Shown in pieces: positions 33,069 to 45,662 of a DNA stretch of 64,000 nt. A program made the position numbers and the translations under genes. Positions within the stretch are counted from its first letter, which is position 1, and each line of letters starts with the position of its first letter. The stretch comes from Roseitalea sp. MMSF_3546 (lineage in GTDB: Bacteria > Pseudomonadota > Alphaproteobacteria > Rhizobiales > Rhizobiaceae), in contig NZ_JASHKB010000021.1 of assembly GCF_030732865.1 (NCBI RefSeq), forward strand, positions 1 through 64,000, read 5' to 3'. The notes under the pieces are model-generated. The model ran no database searches. It was not told where the DNA came from and saw nothing but the letters and a program-made list of their open reading frames with translations.

Positions 33069-33937
33069 GTGCGGATGCCGCGCGCGACAATCTGCGGGGC
33101 GGCGCCTGGCTGATCGCCGACATGTCGCTGAACATCTGGGCGCTGTCGATCGTCAAATGGCTCGGCGCGGGCTATCCGTCGACGCAGGTGGTCTTCATCC
33201 GGGCGCTGGTCGGCTTCATCCTGATCGCCCCGCTGATCTGGCGGGGGCGCGACACGTTCCGGGCGCTCACCGATCTGAAGATCCACCTGTTGCGTGTCGT
33301 CCTGCTGGTCATCACGCTGTCGGCGAGCTTCTTCGCCATTGCCCGGGTGCCGCTGGCTCTGTTCACCGCGATCGGCTTCACGCGGCCGCTGGTCACCATG
33401 ATCATGGCGGCGCTGCTGCTCGGCGAGGTCATCGGCGCCCGCCGCTGGATCGCCGCCGGCGTCGCGCTGGTCGGCGTGCTGATCGCGGTCAATCCGGGCG
33501 CGGTGGCGTGGAGCTGGGGACTGGCGGCGCTGTTCGTCGTCGTCCTGTCGGGATCGGGCGCGGTCATCGCGACGCGACGGCTGCGCGAAACGCCGCCCAT
33601 CGTCATGATGGCCTTCTACACCGCCGGGTTGACGGTGTTTTCGGCGCCGCTCGCCGTGCCGGCCTGGCAGCCGGTCGAGCCGGGCCATGTCGTCCCGCTG
33701 CTGCTGGTGGGCGCCTTTGCGCAGGCCGCGCAGCTTTGTTTCCTGCGCGCGCATTATTACGGGTCGGCCGGGTTCCTGTCGGTGCTCGGCTATCTCAGCC
33801 TGATCGTCTCGGTGAGCGTCGGCTATGTCGTGTTCGACGAAATCCCCGGTCCGACCTTCGCCATCGGCGCGATGCTGGTCGTGGCATCGGCGCTGTGGGT
33901 GACGGTCGATCCGCGCACGATCCGCATCCGGGTGTGA
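33065..33937 (+). CDS. EamA/DMT-family transporter
   Basis: The 290-residue membrane protein has about ten predicted spans in two EamA repeats ('NIWALSIVKWLGAGYPSTQV' early in the first, 'AGFLSVLGYLSLIVSVSVG' in the second). Members usually export metabolites in exchange for protons. Its start overlaps the PIG-L gene stop by 4 bases, so it probably exports a product or by-product of that pathway. Substrate unknown. Confidence 0.82.
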   Translation: MSADAARDNLRGGAWLIADMSLNIWALSIVKWLGAGYPSTQVVFIRALVGFILIAPLIWRGRDTFRALTDLKIHLLRVVLLVITLSASFFAIARVPLALFTAIGFTRPLVTMIMAALLLGEVIGARRWIAAGVALVGVLIAVNPGAVAWSWGLAALFVVVLSGSGAVIATRRLRETPPIVMMAFYTAGLTVFSAPLAVPAWQPVEPGHVVPLLLVGAFAQAAQLCFLRAHYYGSAGFLSVLGYLSLIVSVSVGYVVFDEIPGPTFAIGAMLVVASALWVTVDPRTIRIRV

Positions 33938-34087
33938 CAATGCGGCCGGCCGCGGGAAACCGGCCGGGCGACCATCGCAAGGCCAGCCCGCCCGCCGAAG
34001 GCTGCGCGCGCGTCCCGGCGCAAGGCGAAAAACGATCATCGCCATGGAGCTTTTTGCGCCTTGCCGCGTTACCCTCTCAGCGAGGGA

Positions 34088-36267
<2,180 letters not shown>

Positions 36268-36271
<4 letters not shown>

Positions 36272-39200
36272 GCGCGCCGGCCCGCATCGTCGAAGCGGTG
36301 GAGCGCGAGCATCGGTCGGCCGATGGCGATCCATCGACCGATGCAGCGCAGCCGGACTGGTACAAGGACGCGGTCATCTACCAGCTCCACGTCAAGGCGT
36401 TCCAGGATTCCAACAATGACGGAATCGGCGACTTTCGCGGGCTGACGCAGCGGCTCGACTACATCGCCGATCTGGGCGTCGACACCGTCTGGCTGCTGCC
36501 GTTCTACCCCTCGCCACTGCGCGATGACGGGTATGACATTTCCGACTACCGCGCCATTCATCCGGCCTATGGCACGATGGACGATTTCCGCACGTTCCTC
36601 GATGCCGCCCATGGGCGCGGCATGCGCGTGATCACCGAACTGGTCATCAACCATACCTCGGACCAGCACCCCTGGTTCCAGCGCGCAAGGCAGGCCCCGC
36701 CCGGCAGCCCGGAGCGGGATTTCTTCGTCTGGTCGGACACCGACGAGAAATATGCCGGCACGCGGATCATCTTTCTGGACACGGAAAAGTCCAACTGGAC
36801 CTGGGATGCCGAGGCCGGCGCGTTCTACTGGCATCGCTTCTATTCGCACCAGCCCGATCTGAACTTCGACAACCCGGCCGTGCTGCGCGAAGTGATCGAC
36901 ATCATGCACTTCTGGCTCGACATGGGGGTCGACGGGCTGCGGCTCGACGCCATTCCCTATCTCATCGAGCGCGAGGGCACCAACAACGAGAACCTGCCCG
37001 AGACGCACGAGGTCCTCAAGACGATCCGCGCCGAACTCGACGCCCACTATCCCGATCGCATGCTGCTCGCCGAGGCCAACCAGTGGCCCGAGGACACCCG
37101 CCCCTATTTCGGCGAGGGCGATGAATGCCACATGGCCTTCCACTTCCCGCTGATGCCGCGCATGTACATGGCGCTCGCCCAGGAAGACCGTCATCCGGTC
37201 ACCGACATCCTGCGGCAGACACCGGACATTCCCGACAACTGCCAGTGGGCGATCTTCCTGCGAAACCATGACGAGTTGACGCTCGAAATGGTGACCGACC
37301 GCGAGCGCGACTACATGTGGTCGTTCTATGCCGCCGACAGCCGCGCCAGGATCAATCTGGGAATCCGGCGGCGGCTGGCGCCGCTGCTGGAAAGCGACCG
37401 TCGCAAGATCGAACTCATGAATGGCCTGCTGATCTCCATGCCGGGCACGCCGGTGGTCTATTACGGCGACGAGATCGGCATGGGCGACAACTACTATCTG
37501 GGCGACCGCGACGGTGTGCGGACCGCGATGCAGTGGTCGGCCGACCGCAATGCCGGCTTCTCGCGGGCCAATCCGCAGCAGCTCTACCTGCCGATCATCC
37601 AGGATCCGGTCTACGGATACGAGGCGGTCAATGTCGAGGCGCAGTCGGCGAGCCCGTCCTCGCTGCTCAACTGGATGAAGCGCCTGATCCGCATCCGCAA
37701 GCGCGAAAAGGCGCTTGCGCGCGGCGACATCGAACCGCTGTACCCGCAAAACCGCAAGATCCTCGCCTATACGCGCATGCACGAGGACGAGACGATCCTG
37801 TGCGTCTTCAACGTCAGCCGCACGGCGCAGGCGGTCGAACTGGACCTTCACCACTATCGCGGGCTGATTCCGGTCGAACTCGATGGCGGCACGCCATTTC
37901 CGCCGATCGGCGATCTGCCCTATCTGCTCACATTGCCGCCCTACGGCTTCTTCCTGTTCAAGCTGGCAAGCGAGGCGGCCCTGCCGGACTGGCACGAGCC
38001 GGTCGCCGAGATCCAGCCCGAATTCGTCACCCTCGCATGCCGCAGCACGGACTGTTTCGAACTGCTGACGCCGGACACGCTGGGCCGTCTGGACCGCCAC
38101 GTGCTCCCCGAATTCCTGCCACTTCAGCGCTGGTATGGCGGCAAGGGCGAAAAGATCCGCCGCGTTGCGACCGAGCCGGGTCCGCGACTTGGCGAGGCCT
38201 TTGCCCTGACGGTCACCGAGGTCGAGACGTCCGAATCCGGGTCGCAGCACTATTTCCTGCCGCTGGTCGCGCTGTGGGGCGAAGAGAACATCCAGTTCGG
38301 TGCGCCCACACTGTCGGCGACGCTCGCCCGCCTGCGCCGGATCAACCGGATCGGTGCGCTCGTCGATGCGTCGGCCATCGCCGGATTTGCAAGCGACATG
38401 GTGCGGGCGATGCAGCAGGACGCCGAGTTCGCGTCGGGGACGCTGGCGTTCGCGGCAACGGGTGCGGCGGCGCTGCATGAGCTGCCCGCCGACCTCGAGC
38501 CGCATCCGGTCGGGGGCGAGCAGTCCAATGTCTCGATGGTGCTGGGCGATTCGGCGATCCTGAAGATCTACCGCCGTCTGCGGCCGGGACGGCAGCCCGA
38601 CATCGAGGTGGGCCGCTTTCTGTCCGAGCAGGCCGGTTTCGACAACACGCCGACCTTCCTGGGCGAAGCCACGCTGACACGAGCGGACGAGGAGCCGACG
38701 ACGGTGGCGGCATGCTTCAGCTTCGTGCGCAACCAGGGCGATGCATGGACGGTGCTTCTCGATGCGATCTCGCGCGAAATCGACGACCGGGCCATGATCG
38801 TTTCCGCGCCGGAGACCGACATGCCCGAAGAACCCTTCGATACGACGTTTCCGGCCAATCTGGGGCGGGTCATCGGCCAGCGCACTGGCGAGTTGCACCG
38901 GGCGCTGGCGATACCCACCGACGATCCGGCCTTCGGCACCGAGCCGATCGGGCAGGCCGATATCGAAGGCTGGGTCGACGATACCCGCCGGGAAGCCGAA
39001 CTGGCCTTCGACGGGTTGCAAAAGCTGCAGTCCACGCCGGAGACCGAAGCCCTTGCGGTCCGGCGCGCCGAGCTCGACGCGTCGCTTGCCGAGCTGGCAC
39101 GGATCGCCCCCGGAGGCCGCAAGAGCCGCATCCATGGCGACTACCATCTCGGTCAGGTTCTGGTCGCCCACACCGACGTCTACATCGTCGACTTCGAAGG

Positions 39201-39567
39201 CGAACCGCGCCATCGGCTCGAGCAGCGGCGAGCCCGGACCTCGCCGCTGCGCGATGTGGCGGGCATGGTACGCAGCTTCGACTATGCCGCCTTCACCGCC
39301 GTGCGGCAACGCCGGGCGCAGGGCCTGAACACCGAGACGGTGGCCAGCCTGGCGCAGCAATGGCGCGAGGCGGCGACACGGAGCTTCCTTGACGCCTACT
39401 GGGAGGCGTCCGGCACGTCGCCCAGCGACCGGGACCGGGCGCTGCTGCGGCTGTTCCTGCTGCAAAAGGCGCTTTACGAGATCGGCTACGAGGCCGAGAA
39501 CCGGCCGGGCTGGGTGTCGATACCGGTTGCGGGCGTACTGGCACTGCTCGATGGGATCGAAACGTGA
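36268..39567 (+). CDS. treS: Trehalose synthase-maltokinase fusion (TreS-Mak)
   Basis: This 1,099-residue bifunctional protein joins two consecutive steps. Residues 30-580 are a GH13_16 trehalose synthase interconverting trehalose and maltose ('[19 protein letters not shown]', nucleophile Asp in '[10 protein letters not shown]' near residue 227, '[11 protein letters not shown]', '[13 protein letters not shown]'). Residues 620-1099 are a maltokinase: the N-terminal cap '[12 protein letters not shown]', the catalytic loop '[10 protein letters not shown]' near residue 956 and the metal-site 'VDFEGEP'. It converts trehalose via maltose to maltose 1-phosphate for GlgE. TreS-maltokinase fusions are known in several bacteria. 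Confidence 0.95.
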
Positions 39568-41771
39568 ACCGGCTTTCCGATACCGTGACCGCGCATGCCA
39601 CGCCGCTGCTCGAGCCGGCGGTGGCCCAGGCCATTGCCGAAGGCCGGCTTGGCGACCCGTTCGCCTGGCTGGGCATGCACGAGACGCCGCAGGGCCTGCG
39701 CGTGGTGGCCTTCGATCCCGGCGCCGAAACGGCTTCGGTGCGCGATGCGCGGGGCCGTCGCGTGGCCACGCTGGCGCGCGTTCACGAGGCCGGGGTCTTC
39801 GCCGGCCATTTGCCACGTCGGCGCAAGCGCTTCGATTACCGGTTGGTCTTTGCGGCGGGGCAGTCCGAATGGGAGGGCCGCGACCCCTACGCCTTCGGAC
39901 CGGTGCTGGGCGATCTCGACGCGCACCTGCTCGCCGAAGGCCGCCACTACGAGCTTCACGACAAGCTGGGCGCGCATCCGATGACCCATGAAGGGGTCGA
40001 TGGCACCGCCTTTGCCGTGTGGGCGCCCAATGCGCGGCGGGTAAGCGTCGTCGGCGACTTCAATTTCTGGGACGGCCGCCGGCACCCGATGCGATTGCGT
40101 CACCGGCCGGGAGTGTGGGAAATCTTCCTGCCCGGCATCGAGGCCGGGGCCAGCTACAAGTACGAGATCGTCGGTGCCCATGGCGCACTGCTGCCGCTGA
40201 AGGCCGATCCAGTCGGCCAGCGGCACGAGCACCCGCCGGCCACCGGCTCGGTCGTGGCTGCGGCCCGATCGGGGCCGGCGACCCGTGGCGGCGGTCCGCC
40301 CAGCGCCCGCCAGGCACCGATGTCGATCTATGAGGTCCATCTGGGCTCCTGGCGTCGCGGGGCGGAAAACCGCTGGCTGACCTATGACGAACTTGCCGAC
40401 ACGCTGGTGCCCTATGCCCGCGCGATGGGCTTCACCCATCTTCAGTTCATGCCCGTCACCGAGCACCCGTTCACCGGTTCCTGGGGCTATCAGCCGATCG
40501 GCATGTTCGCGCCGACGGCCCGCTTCGGCGAACCGGAGGGCTTTGCCCGGCTGGTCGAGGCGTGCCATGCGGCCGGGCTGGGCGTCTTCGTCGATTGGGT
40601 GCCGGCACATTTTCCTTCCGACGAACACGGCCTTGCCTCCTTCGACGGAACCCATCTTTACGAGCATGCCGATCCGCGCCTTGGCTTTCACCTCGACTGG
40701 AACACGCTGATCTACAATTTCGGCCGCCGCGAGGTCGCCAATTTCCTGGCCTGCTCGGCCCTGTTCTGGCTGGAGCGCTACGGCGTTGACGGGCTGCGCG
40801 TCGATGCGGTCGCCTCGATGCTCTATCTGGACTATTCTCGCCCGGCCGACCAATGGCTGCCGAACATCCATGGCGGCCGGGAGAATCTCGAGGCGATCGC
40901 CTTCCTGCGCGACGTCAACCGGCTCGTCGCCGAGCGATGTCCGGACCGTGTCACGATCGCCGAGGAGTCGACCGCCTGGCCAGGCGTGTCGCGTCCGACC
41001 GAGGAGGGCGGGCTGGGCTTCAACTACAAGTGGAACATGGGCTGGATGCACGACACCTTGCAGTACATGGCGCTCGATCCGGTCCATCGCCGTCATCACC
41101 ATCACCTGATGACCTTCGGCATCGATTATGCCTTCACGGAAGACTTCGTGCTGCCGCTCAGCCACGACGAGGTGGTGCACGGCAAGGGATCGCTGATCGG
41201 CAAGATGCCCGGCGATCGCTGGCAGCAATTTGCGAATCTGCGCGCCTATTACGGCTTCATGTGGAGCCATCCGGGCAAGAAGCTGTTGTTCATGGGCGGC
41301 GAGTTCGCCCAATGGCGCGAATGGAACCACGACGGTTCGCTGGACTGGCATCTGACCGAGCACGATCACCATGCCGGCATCCAGACGCTGCTGCGCGACC
41401 TCAATGGCATCTACCGCAACGAGCCGGCGCTGCACGAACGCGATTGCGAGGCCGGAGGGTTCGCCTGGATCGAGGGAGGCGATGTCGATCAGAGCGTGCT
41501 GTCCTTCGAGCGCATCGGCGCGGGCGGCGAGCGCGCCATCGTGGTGTGCAACTTCACGCCCGTGGTCCGCCACGACTATGCCGTCGGGGCGACGGTTCCG
41601 GGACGCTGGCGCGAGCGGCTCAACACCGATGCGCGGGCCTATGGCGGCTCGGGCATCGGCAATGGCGAGGCGATCGAAACCGTCGCCGTTGCCCGCCACG
41701 GGCGGCCGTCATCGCTGACGCTGACGCTGCCGCCATTGGCCACGATCATCCTGACACCCGAAACGGGCTGA
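39564..41771 (+). CDS. glgB: 1,4-alpha-glucan branching enzyme GlgB
   Basis: A 735-residue GH13_9 enzyme that cuts alpha-1,4 chains and reattaches them as alpha-1,6 branches. An N-terminal extra domain and a CBM48 ('[20 protein letters not shown]') precede the catalytic barrel with '[16 protein letters not shown]', nucleophile Asp in '[17 protein letters not shown]', acid Glu in '[10 protein letters not shown]' and '[13 protein letters not shown]'. The GTG start overlaps the treS stop by 4 bases. It branches the polymer made by GlgE. Confidence 0.95.
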   Translation: MNRLSDTVTAHATPLLEPAVAQAIAEGRLGDPFAWLGMHETPQGLRVVAFDPGAETASVRDARGRRVATLARVHEAGVFAGHLPRRRKRFDYRLVFAAGQSEWEGRDPYAFGPVLGDLDAHLLAEGRHYELHDKLGAHPMTHEGVDGTAFAVWAPNARRVSVVGDFNFWDGRRHPMRLRHRPGVWEIFLPGIEAGASYKYEIVGAHGALLPLKADPVGQRHEHPPATGSVVAAARSGPATRGGGPPSARQAPMSIYEVHLGSWRRGAENRWLTYDELADTLVPYARAMGFTHLQFMPVTEHPFTGSWGYQPIGMFAPTARFGEPEGFARLVEACHAAGLGVFVDWVPAHFPSDEHGLASFDGTHLYEHADPRLGFHLDWNTLIYNFGRREVANFLACSALFWLERYGVDGLRVDAVASMLYLDYSRPADQWLPNIHGGRENLEAIAFLRDVNRLVAERCPDRVTIAEESTAWPGVSRPTEEGGLGFNYKWNMGWMHDTLQYMALDPVHRRHHHHLMTFGIDYAFTEDFVLPLSHDEVVHGKGSLIGKMPGDRWQQFANLRAYYGFMWSHPGKKLLFMGGEFAQWREWNHDGSLDWHLTEHDHHAGIQTLLRDLNGIYRNEPALHERDCEAGGFAWIEGGDVDQSVLSFERIGAGGERAIVVCNFTPVVRHDYAVGATVPGRWRERLNTDARAYGGSGIGNGEAIETVAVARHGRPSSLTLTLPPLATIILTPETG

Positions 41772-41790
41772 CACAGCCAGGGAGCGTTTC

Positions 41791-43881
41791 ATGAGCTACC
41801 GGGTCGAACCCGGACTTCCCTTTCCGCTCGGCGCCAGCTGGGACGGCTCCGGCGTCAATTTCGCCCTGTTCTCGGCGAATGCGACGCGGGTGCAGCTTTG
41901 CCTGTTCGACGGCAACGGAAAGCGCGAGATCGATCGCGTCGATCTGCCCGAATACACCCATGAGGTCTGGCACGGCTATCTGCCCGAGATCCGCCCCGGC
42001 CAGCTCTACGGCTATCGCGTCCACGGTCCCTATGCGCCCGAAGACGGCCATCGGTTCAACCCCAACAAGCTGCTCATCGACCCCTACGCGCTGGCGCTGA
42101 CGGGCGAGGTGCGCTGGCACGATGCGTGCTTCGGCTACCGGGTCGGCAGCAGCCGGCAGGATCTGAGTTTCGATCGGCGCGACAGCGCGCGCGTCATGCC
42201 CAAGTGCGTGGTCATCGACCCGGCCCATACCTGGGGCCAGGACATCCGGCCACGGCGCGACTGGTCCGAAACGATCATCTACGAGGCCCATGTGAAGGGC
42301 CTGACGGCGCGCCATCGGGACCTGCCGCAGCAATTGCGCGGGACCTTCGCGGGGCTCGCAGACCCCAAGGTCATCCGCCACCTGACGAGCCTGGGCGTGA
42401 CCGCGATCGAACTCCAGCCCGTCCAGGCCTTCTTCGACGACCGCCATCTCACCCAGAAGGGCCTGGCCAACTATTGGGGCTACAACACGGTCTGCTTTCA
42501 CGCCCTTGCCTCGCGCTACTTCTCGCCCGGTCAGGGGCTCGGCGAGTTCAAGCTGATGGTCAAGCGGCTGCACGAGGCCGGCATCGAAGTGATCCTGGAC
42601 GTGGTGTTCAACCACACCGCCGAAGGCAACGAGATGGGGCCGACGCTGTCGTTCCGCGGCATCGACAATGCCAGCTATTATCTGCTCGGACACAATCCGC
42701 GCTACTATTTCGAGACCACCGGCTGCGGCAACACGATGAACCTGCGCAACCCGCGCGTGTTGCAGATGGTCACCGATTCGCTGCGCTACTTCGTCGAGCA
42801 GTGCCATGTCGACGGCTTCCGTTTCGATCTGGCGACCTCGCTTGGCCGGGAGTACGATCGCTTCGACCCCAACGCGATATTCTTCGGCGCCATACGGCAG
42901 GACCCGGTCCTGTCGCGCGTCAAGCTGATTGCCGAACCCTGGGATGTCGGCGCCAACGGCCACCAGCTCGGCAGCTTTCCGCCCGGATGGGCCGAATGGA
43001 ACGATGGCTACCGCGATTCGGTGCGCAGTTTCTGGCGCGGCGAAGAGGACAGCCACACCAAGATCGCCGGCGCGCTGCTCGGCTCGGCCAATCGCTTCGA
43101 TCATCGCGGACGGCGCCCCTGGGCCAGCGTCAATTTCGTCACCGCCCATGACGGCTTCACGCTCACCGATCTTTGGTCCTACGACCGCAAGCACAACAGC
43201 GCCAACCAGGAAGGCAATTCGGACGGCCACGACGACAACCGAAGCTGGAACAGCGGTCATGAAGGGCCGACCGACGACCCCGAGATCAACGAGACGCGCA
43301 ACCGGCTGCGCCGCGCCACGATCGCCACCATGCTGTTCAGTCACGGCACGCCGATGATGCTGATGGGCGATGAATGCGGCCGCACGCAGAACGGCAACAA
43401 CAACGCCTATTGCCAGGATAACGAACTAAGCTGGATGGACTGGTCCGACAGCTGCCAGGATCCCCAAATGACCGATTTCCTGCGCGGGCTGATGCTGTTG
43501 CGCAAGGCGCGCGCTCTTTTGCGCCCGGACGCCTTCCGGCATGGCGAGCCGGCGGGCAGGGCCCGGTTCCCCACCGTCGTGTGGCTCGACGCGGCCGGCG
43601 AAAGGCTGGAGGGCGAACGCTGGCACGAGCAGGACGATCATTCGCTTGGCCTGATGCTCAGCGATGCGGGCGAACGGTCGCTGTTGATGCTGTTGAATTC
43701 GCGCGGCGAGGATCGCGACTTCATGCTGCCCGAGCGCGAACGGGCGGTGACCTGGCGCATCATCGTGGACAGTGCGCAGGGGCTCATCTTTCCCCAGCAC
43801 GAATTGATACCCTCGGGTAGTCCGGCCAGTGTGCCGGCGCGCAGCATCCTTCTGATGGAAACCCAGGAGACGCTGCGATGA
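41791..43881 (+). CDS. glgX: Glycogen debranching enzyme GlgX
   Basis: The 696-residue isoamylase-type GH13_11 enzyme hydrolyses alpha-1,6 branches of glycogen. It has an N-terminal CBM48 ('GSGVNFALFSANATRVQLCL'), 'YEAHVKGLTARH', 'VVFNHTAEGNEMGPTLSFRG', nucleophile Asp in 'DGFRFDLATSLGR', acid Glu in 'IAEPWDVG' and 'FVTAHDGFTLTDLWSY'. It starts 19 bases after glgB behind an AGGGAG site. It releases linear malto-oligosaccharides that TreY, TreZ and MalQ can process. Confidence 0.95.
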   Translation: MSYRVEPGLPFPLGASWDGSGVNFALFSANATRVQLCLFDGNGKREIDRVDLPEYTHEVWHGYLPEIRPGQLYGYRVHGPYAPEDGHRFNPNKLLIDPYALALTGEVRWHDACFGYRVGSSRQDLSFDRRDSARVMPKCVVIDPAHTWGQDIRPRRDWSETIIYEAHVKGLTARHRDLPQQLRGTFAGLADPKVIRHLTSLGVTAIELQPVQAFFDDRHLTQKGLANYWGYNTVCFHALASRYFSPGQGLGEFKLMVKRLHEAGIEVILDVVFNHTAEGNEMGPTLSFRGIDNASYYLLGHNPRYYFETTGCGNTMNLRNPRVLQMVTDSLRYFVEQCHVDGFRFDLATSLGREYDRFDPNAIFFGAIRQDPVLSRVKLIAEPWDVGANGHQLGSFPPGWAEWNDGYRDSVRSFWRGEEDSHTKIAGALLGSANRFDHRGRRPWASVNFVTAHDGFTLTDLWSYDRKHNSANQEGNSDGHDDNRSWNSGHEGPTDDPEINETRNRLRRATIATMLFSHGTPMMLMGDECGRTQNGNNNAYCQDNELSWMDWSDSCQDPQMTDFLRGLMLLRKARALLRPDAFRHGEPAGRARFPTVVWLDAAGERLEGERWHEQDDHSLGLMLSDAGERSLLMLLNSRGEDRDFMLPERERAVTWRIIVDSAQGLIFPQHELIPSGSPASVPARSILLMETQETLR

Positions 43882-45662
43882 GCCGGTCACATTTCGCCAA
43901 GCGCTGGGGTGCCGAGCCCGACGGCGAGGGGCGCTGGCGCTTTCGCCTGTGGGCGCCCGATCTCGACCGGCTCGCCGTCGCCGTCGAAGGCCGACATCAT
44001 GCGATGGAACCCGTCGGGAACGGCTGGTTCGAAACGCATGTGGCCGCCGCGCCCGGCGCGCCCTATGCCTTCGTGACCGGCGAGATGCAGGTGCCCGATC
44101 CGGCCGCGCGGGCCCAGGCCGGCGATGTTCACGGCCCGTCCAGGCTGGTCGATCCGCGTGCCTATGACTGGCGCTGCGACTGGAAGGGCCGGCCGTGGGA
44201 AGACACGATCCTATATGAACTGCATGTCGGCACGTTCTCGCCGGAGGGCACGTTCGATGCCGTGCGCCGCAAGCTCGATCATCTTGCCGGGATCGGGGTC
44301 ACGGCGGTCGAACTGTGCCCCGTGGCGCAGTTCGCCGGCGATCGCGGCTGGGGCTATGACGGCGTGCTGCTGTATGCCCCCCATCCGGCCTATGGCAGTC
44401 CCGAGGCGCTCAAGGCCCTGATCGACGCGGCCCATGAACGCCAGCTGATGGTCTTTGTCGACGTCGTCTACAATCACTTCGGTCCGGACGGCAATTACCT
44501 GCACGCTTACGCTGATGCCTTCTTTCACGACGACCGGTCGACGCCCTGGGGTCCGGCGATCGCCTTCGACCGTGCGCCGGTGCGCCAGTTCTTCATCGAC
44601 AACGCGCTGTACTGGCTCGAGGAGTATCGCTTCGACGGCCTTCGCCTCGATGCCACCGACCAGATCGCCGATCAGTCCGAAGAACCGATCCTGACCGAGC
44701 TGGCCCGTGCCGTGCGCGCCCACGACTTCGGCCGGCCGGTGCATCTGACCACCGAGGACGACCGCAACATAACCGGCCTGCACGGCCGCGACGCAGCCGG
44801 CCGGCCGCAGCTTTATGACGGCGAGTGGAACGATGACTTCCACCACGTCGCGCACGTGATCGCGACCGGCGAGCGCGACGGCTATTACGGCGACTATGCC
44901 GAGGATCCGCGCGCAGACATGCTGATCGCGCTGCGCGACGGTTACGTGCAGCAGGGGCGCGCGTCGCCCTATCGCGGCGGTGAACGGCGCGGCGAGCCGT
45001 CCGCACATCTGCCGCCGCCGGCGTTCGTCAACTTTCTGCAGAACCACGACCAGACGGGCAACCGGGCCTTTGGCGAAAGGCTCACCGCGCTCGCCTCCCG
45101 CGACGCTGTGGAGGTGATGACGGCGCTGCTGCTGCTGTCGCCGATGATCCCGCTCGTCTTCATGGGCGAGGAGTGGGGCGAGAGGCGGCCGTTCCGCTTC
45201 TTCTGCGATTTTCACGGCGAACTCGCCGAGGCGGTGCGCAAGGGACGGCGCGAGGAATTCAGCCGCTGGAGCCAGTTTGCCGACCCCCGGGCGCGCCAGA
45301 GCATTCCCGATCCCAACGATCCGGCGACCTTTGCCGGCTCCAGGCTCGACTGGGCCGGCCGCGACACCGCCGAGGGCGCCGAACGCATGGCGCTGTTCGG
45401 CAAGCTCACCGCGATCCGTGCCGAGCACATCGCCCCGCGCCTGGCCGGGATGACGGCGATGAATGCCGATGTTGCCGCTCATGGAGAATGCGGCGTGCAA
45501 GCCGGTTGGCGTCTTGCCGATGGCACCATGCTGCGGCTGCTCGCCAATCTGGGGGGCGCGCCGTTCGCGGCGGAAATTCCGGGCGAACCGATCCATCGTC
45601 ATGGCGCGATCGACACGGATCGCTGGGCGATCGAGGTGACGATCGCAGATGGTGCACCGTGA
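43878..45662 (+). CDS. treZ: Malto-oligosyltrehalose trehalohydrolase TreZ
   Basis: A 594-residue GH13_10 enzyme that hydrolyses the bond next to the terminal trehalose of maltooligosyltrehalose, releasing trehalose. Visible motifs are 'YELHVGTFSPEGTF', 'VVYNHFGPDGNYL', nucleophile Asp in 'GLRLDATDQI', the TreZ-specific 'TTEDDRN' region and 'FLQNHDQTGNRAFGERL'. It overlaps glgX by 4 bases and malQ by 4 bases. It completes the TreY reaction encoded two genes downstream. Confidence 0.95.
   Translation: MSRSHFAKRWGAEPDGEGRWRFRLWAPDLDRLAVAVEGRHHAMEPVGNGWFETHVAAAPGAPYAFVTGEMQVPDPAARAQAGDVHGPSRLVDPRAYDWRCDWKGRPWEDTILYELHVGTFSPEGTFDAVRRKLDHLAGIGVTAVELCPVAQFAGDRGWGYDGVLLYAPHPAYGSPEALKALIDAAHERQLMVFVDVVYNHFGPDGNYLHAYADAFFHDDRSTPWGPAIAFDRAPVRQFFIDNALYWLEEYRFDGLRLDATDQIADQSEEPILTELARAVRAHDFGRPVHLTTEDDRNITGLHGRDAAGRPQLYDGEWNDDFHHVAHVIATGERDGYYGDYAEDPRADMLIALRDGYVQQGRASPYRGGERRGEPSAHLPPPAFVNFLQNHDQTGNRAFGERLTALASRDAVEVMTALLLLSPMIPLVFMGEEWGERRPFRFFCDFHGELAEAVRKGRREEFSRWSQFADPRARQSIPDPNDPATFAGSRLDWAGRDTAEGAERMALFGKLTAIRAEHIAPRLAGMTAMNADVAAHGECGVQAGWRLADGTMLRLLANLGGAPFAAEIPGEPIHRHGAIDTDRWAIEVTIADGAP

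Noticed and set aside
45173-45658. An upstream extension of malQ
   Set aside because: The open frame reads antisense-like Arg-rich sequence through treZ; the GTG overlapping the treZ stop gives the normal MalQ length.
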